The notes beneath the pieces were generated by a model that worked only from the letters and a program-made list of their open reading frames with translations, had not been told where the DNA came from and made no database searches. Below are positions 11,844 through 13,942 of a DNA stretch of 13,942 bases, in pieces. Numbering within the stretch: the stretch's first letter is position 1; the number at the start of each line of letters is the position of its first letter. Origin of the DNA: Collinsella sp. (GTDB lineage: Bacteria; Actinomycetota; Coriobacteriia; Coriobacteriales; Coriobacteriaceae). Where the stretch lies: assembly GCA_022720335.1 (NCBI GenBank), contig JAIHVJ010000027.1, forward strand, positions 1 to 13,942, written 5' to 3'. The position numbers and the translations under genes were made by a program.

Positions 11844-13942
11844 ATGTCTGACAAGCGCCGTACCTTTGCCGTTATCGACGGCAACTCGCTCATGCACCGT
11901 GCCTTCCACGCCGTGCCGCCCACCATGAACGCGCCGGACGGTCGCCCCACCAACGCTATCTTTGGCTTTCTGAATATGTTTCTTAAGATGATCGATGCCT
12001 TTGACCCCGACGGTGTGGTCGTGGCGTTTGATAAGGGCAAGCCGCGCGTGCGTATGGAAATGCTGCCGCAGTATAAGGCGCAGCGCCCGCCCATGGACCC
12101 CGATCTGCACGCGCAGTTTCCGATGATCAAGGAGCTGCTCACCGCGCTCAACGTGCCGATTCTGCAGTCCGAGGGCTGGGAAGGCGACGATATCCTGGGA
12201 ACCATGGCGCGCCTGGGTGAGGAGGCCGGCTGCGACATGCTGCTGGTGACCGGTGATCGCGACATGTATCAGCTCGTGACCGAGCACGTCAACGTGGTCT
12301 CGACCCGCAAGGGCCTGTCCGACGTGGCGATCATGACGCCCGAGAGCGTGGACGACCTGTATCACGGCATTACGCCGGCGCTCGTGCCCGATTTTTACGG
12401 TCTGAAGGGCGATACGTCGGACAACATTCCCGGCGTACCGGGCATCGGCCCCAAAAAGGCGAGCGCGCTCATCGCACAGTACGGCAGCTTGGACGAGGTC
12501 ATCGCGCATGCCGACGAGGTCAAGGGCAAGATGGGCGAGAACCTGCGTGCGCACATCGATGATGCGCTGCTGAGCCGCAAGGTCGCGACCATCCGCACCG
12601 ATGCGCCTGTTGAGCTCGATTTTGAGGCGACGTCCTTCCCGGCGTTTTCTGCCGATGAGGTTTCCGCGGCGCTGGGTACGCTTGGTATCACCGCCATGCA
12701 GAACCGTTTCTTGGCGCTGATCGGCGGCGAGGGCGGGGCTGCTGCTGCCTCCAGTGTGTTTGAGATGCCTGCGATGGTTCGCTCAGCCGCCGGCGATGCT
12801 GACGCGCTTGGTGCCGTTGCGGCTGAGATTTCCCGCGCGATTGGTGCCGGCGAGTGGGTCGCCGCCGTGGTGGACGACGACAAGGAAGAGGGCGCGCTCT
12901 TTGGGCTGACACGCACGCTGTGGCTGGCGACGTCCAAGGGCCTGTTCGCGCTCGAGGAGGGCAACGGCGGTGCGGCGGCTGAGGTTGAAGGCTTTAACTT
13001 CGCCCACGGCGTGATTGCCGGCGTGCTCGCGCGCCTGTTTATGGAGGGCCGCGTGGCGAGTCCGGACATGAAGGCGCTGCTGCACGAGCTTTCTCCTATC
13101 GATTCCTCTGAGCCCGAGCTCATGGATCCGCTCGCTGCCGATTCCACGCGTATCTTCGATACCGTGGTCGCTGCCTATCTGCTGGATTCCGATCGTTCCG
13201 AGTTTGATGAGGCGTATCTGGCCGATACCTATCTGCAGATGACGTTGCCTGCGGCGCGCGGTGCAGAGGGTGCCGGCGAGGACGCTCCGTCGCCTGCCGC
13301 CCGTACTGCGGCCCTGATGCTGGCGCTCGTGGCGCCGTTGCGCGACCGCATGGCCCGCGAGAACGCCGCCAACGTGTTCGATGGCATCGAGATGCCACTC
13401 GTGCCGGTGCTTGCCAAGATGGAGCGCGCGGGCATGCTCGTGGACCCCGACCGCCTGCGCAATCTGTCCGAGGGTCTGGCGACCCAGATTGCCGAGGTTG
13501 AGCGCAGCATTCGCGACCTGGCAGGTGACGAGACCTTTAATATTGGCAGTCCCATGCAGCTGTCGCACGTGCTCTTTGATGTGATGGGGCTTCCGACCAA
13601 GGGCCTCAAGAAGACTAAGCGCGGCTACTATTCGACCAACGCCAAGGTGTTGAGCGACCTTGCCCGCGACCACGAGATCGTGCGCCTGATTTTAGACTGG
13701 CGCGAGAAGTCCAAGATTAAGTCGACCTATCTGGACACGCTAGGTCCGCTGCGTCGTGGCGACGGTCGTGTGCACACCACGTACAACCAGACCATCACCG
13801 CGACGGGGCGTCTGTCTTCGAGCGACCCGAATCTGCAGAACATCCCGACGCGCTCGGAGCTGGGTCGTACCGTCAAGACGGCGTTTTCGGCAGGCGAGGG
13901 AAGCGTCTTTTTGGCGGTGGACTACTCGCAGATCGAGCTGCG
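11844..13942 (+). CDS. polA: DNA polymerase I (partial, 3' end outside window)
   Basis: About 700 N-terminal residues are present. The 5'-3' exonuclease (FEN) domain covers about 1-290, with VIDGNSLMHRAFHA (D12), EGDDILGT (D115, D116), VTGDRDMYQL (D138, D140), GDTSDNIPGVPGIGPKKA (D190, D193) and the helix-hairpin-helix region. A 3'-5' exonuclease-like domain (about 330-490) follows; where active enzymes have D-x-E, this one reads VVDDDK (344-347), so proofreading is probably lost. The polymerase domain begins near 510, with NIGSPMQL, TATGRLSSSDPNLQNIP, and motif A DYSQIELR starting at D693, where the window ends. The enzyme removes primers and fills gaps in replication and repair. ATG 11844 follows GCGAGG at about 8 nt. 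Confidence 0.97.
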   Translation, partial: MSDKRRTFAVIDGNSLMHRAFHAVPPTMNAPDGRPTNAIFGFLNMFLKMIDAFDPDGVVVAFDKGKPRVRMEMLPQYKAQRPPMDPDLHAQFPMIKELLTALNVPILQSEGWEGDDILGTMARLGEEAGCDMLLVTGDRDMYQLVTEHVNVVSTRKGLSDVAIMTPESVDDLYHGITPALVPDFYGLKGDTSDNIPGVPGIGPKKASALIAQYGSLDEVIAHADEVKGKMGENLRAHIDDALLSRKVATIRTDAPVELDFEATSFPAFSADEVSAALGTLGITAMQNRFLALIGGEGGAAAASSVFEMPAMVRSAAGDADALGAVAAEISRAIGAGEWVAAVVDDDKEEGALFGLTRTLWLATSKGLFALEEGNGGAAAEVEGFNFAHGVIAGVLARLFMEGRVASPDMKALLHELSPIDSSEPELMDPLAADSTRIFDTVVAAYLLDSDRSEFDEAYLADTYLQMTLPAARGAEGAGEDAPSPAARTAALMLALVAPLRDRMARENAANVFDGIEMPLVPVLAKMERAGMLVDPDRLRNLSEGLATQIAEVERSIRDLAGDETFNIGSPMQLSHVLFDVMGLPTKGLKKTKRGYYSTNAKVLSDLARDHEIVRLILDWREKSKIKSTYLDTLGPLRRGDGRVHTTYNQTITATGRLSSSDPNLQNIPTRSELGRTVKTAFSAGEGSVFLAVDYSQIEL

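Noticed and set aside
11678..12265. N-terminal extension of the M18 aminopeptidase
   Set aside because: It overlaps the start of polA on the opposite strand, and AAAGGAG before 11677 marks the real start, which also matches normal family length.
12395..13673. Minus-strand open frames of 250 and 296 codons
   Set aside because: They are shadows of polA, whose exonuclease and polymerase motifs are continuous on the plus strand.

Overview
The window is 13.9 kb of GC-rich bacterial chromosome in gene-dense, mostly housekeeping order. GC-rich codon use, purine-rich Shine-Dalgarno sites, a short-form anaerobe-type ThiC and the gene set suggest an actinobacterium of the class Coriobacteriia, most likely Collinsella or a close relative. 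That placement is inference from sequence style; no rRNA or other marker is present. No complete mobile element, CRISPR array, tRNA or rRNA was found.

Layout. (1) Positions 1-561 are visibly more AT-rich than the rest. They hold the last codons of an unrecognised gene and a small GIY-YIG-like protein, and look like acquired DNA. A long imperfect inverted repeat (650-733) closes this segment. (2) On the minus strand lies a phosphate uptake pair, a PiT permease (1445-2494) followed by a DUF47/PhoU-like partner (754-1377). (3) On the plus strand are a small unknown protein, a Bax inhibitor-1 family membrane protein, a microbial-type PARG macrodomain protein with an Ala/Glu-rich insert, and an SGNH esterase; two clear intrinsic terminators separate the last three. 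(4) The gene-free stretch 5857-6188 carries three 55-bp hairpins at about 80-bp period, then a strong hairpin next to thiD. (5) On the minus strand are thiC, under a TPP riboswitch that overlaps its ribosome binding site, and thiD with its own TATAAT box. Together they make and phosphorylate the pyrimidine (HMP) half of thiamine. (6) A membrane-anchored protein of unknown function diverges from thiC. (7) yaaA (peroxide/iron stress) and an M18 aminopeptidase lie on the minus strand, each followed by a related palindromic terminator whose stems covary. (8) polA starts on the plus strand, divergent from the aminopeptidase, and runs off the window at the first polymerase catalytic motif.

The least explained part is the intergenic DNA. 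A palindrome family built on TTGCGGTGG, a tandem array of 55-bp hairpins built on ATCTGTAACA/TGTTACAGAT, and a lone 84-bp hairpin at the edge of the AT-rich segment all lie outside genes. No new multi-gene system is evident. The best candidates for undescribed biology are these hairpin families and the PARG-like protein, which has no visible ADP-ribosyltransferase partner.
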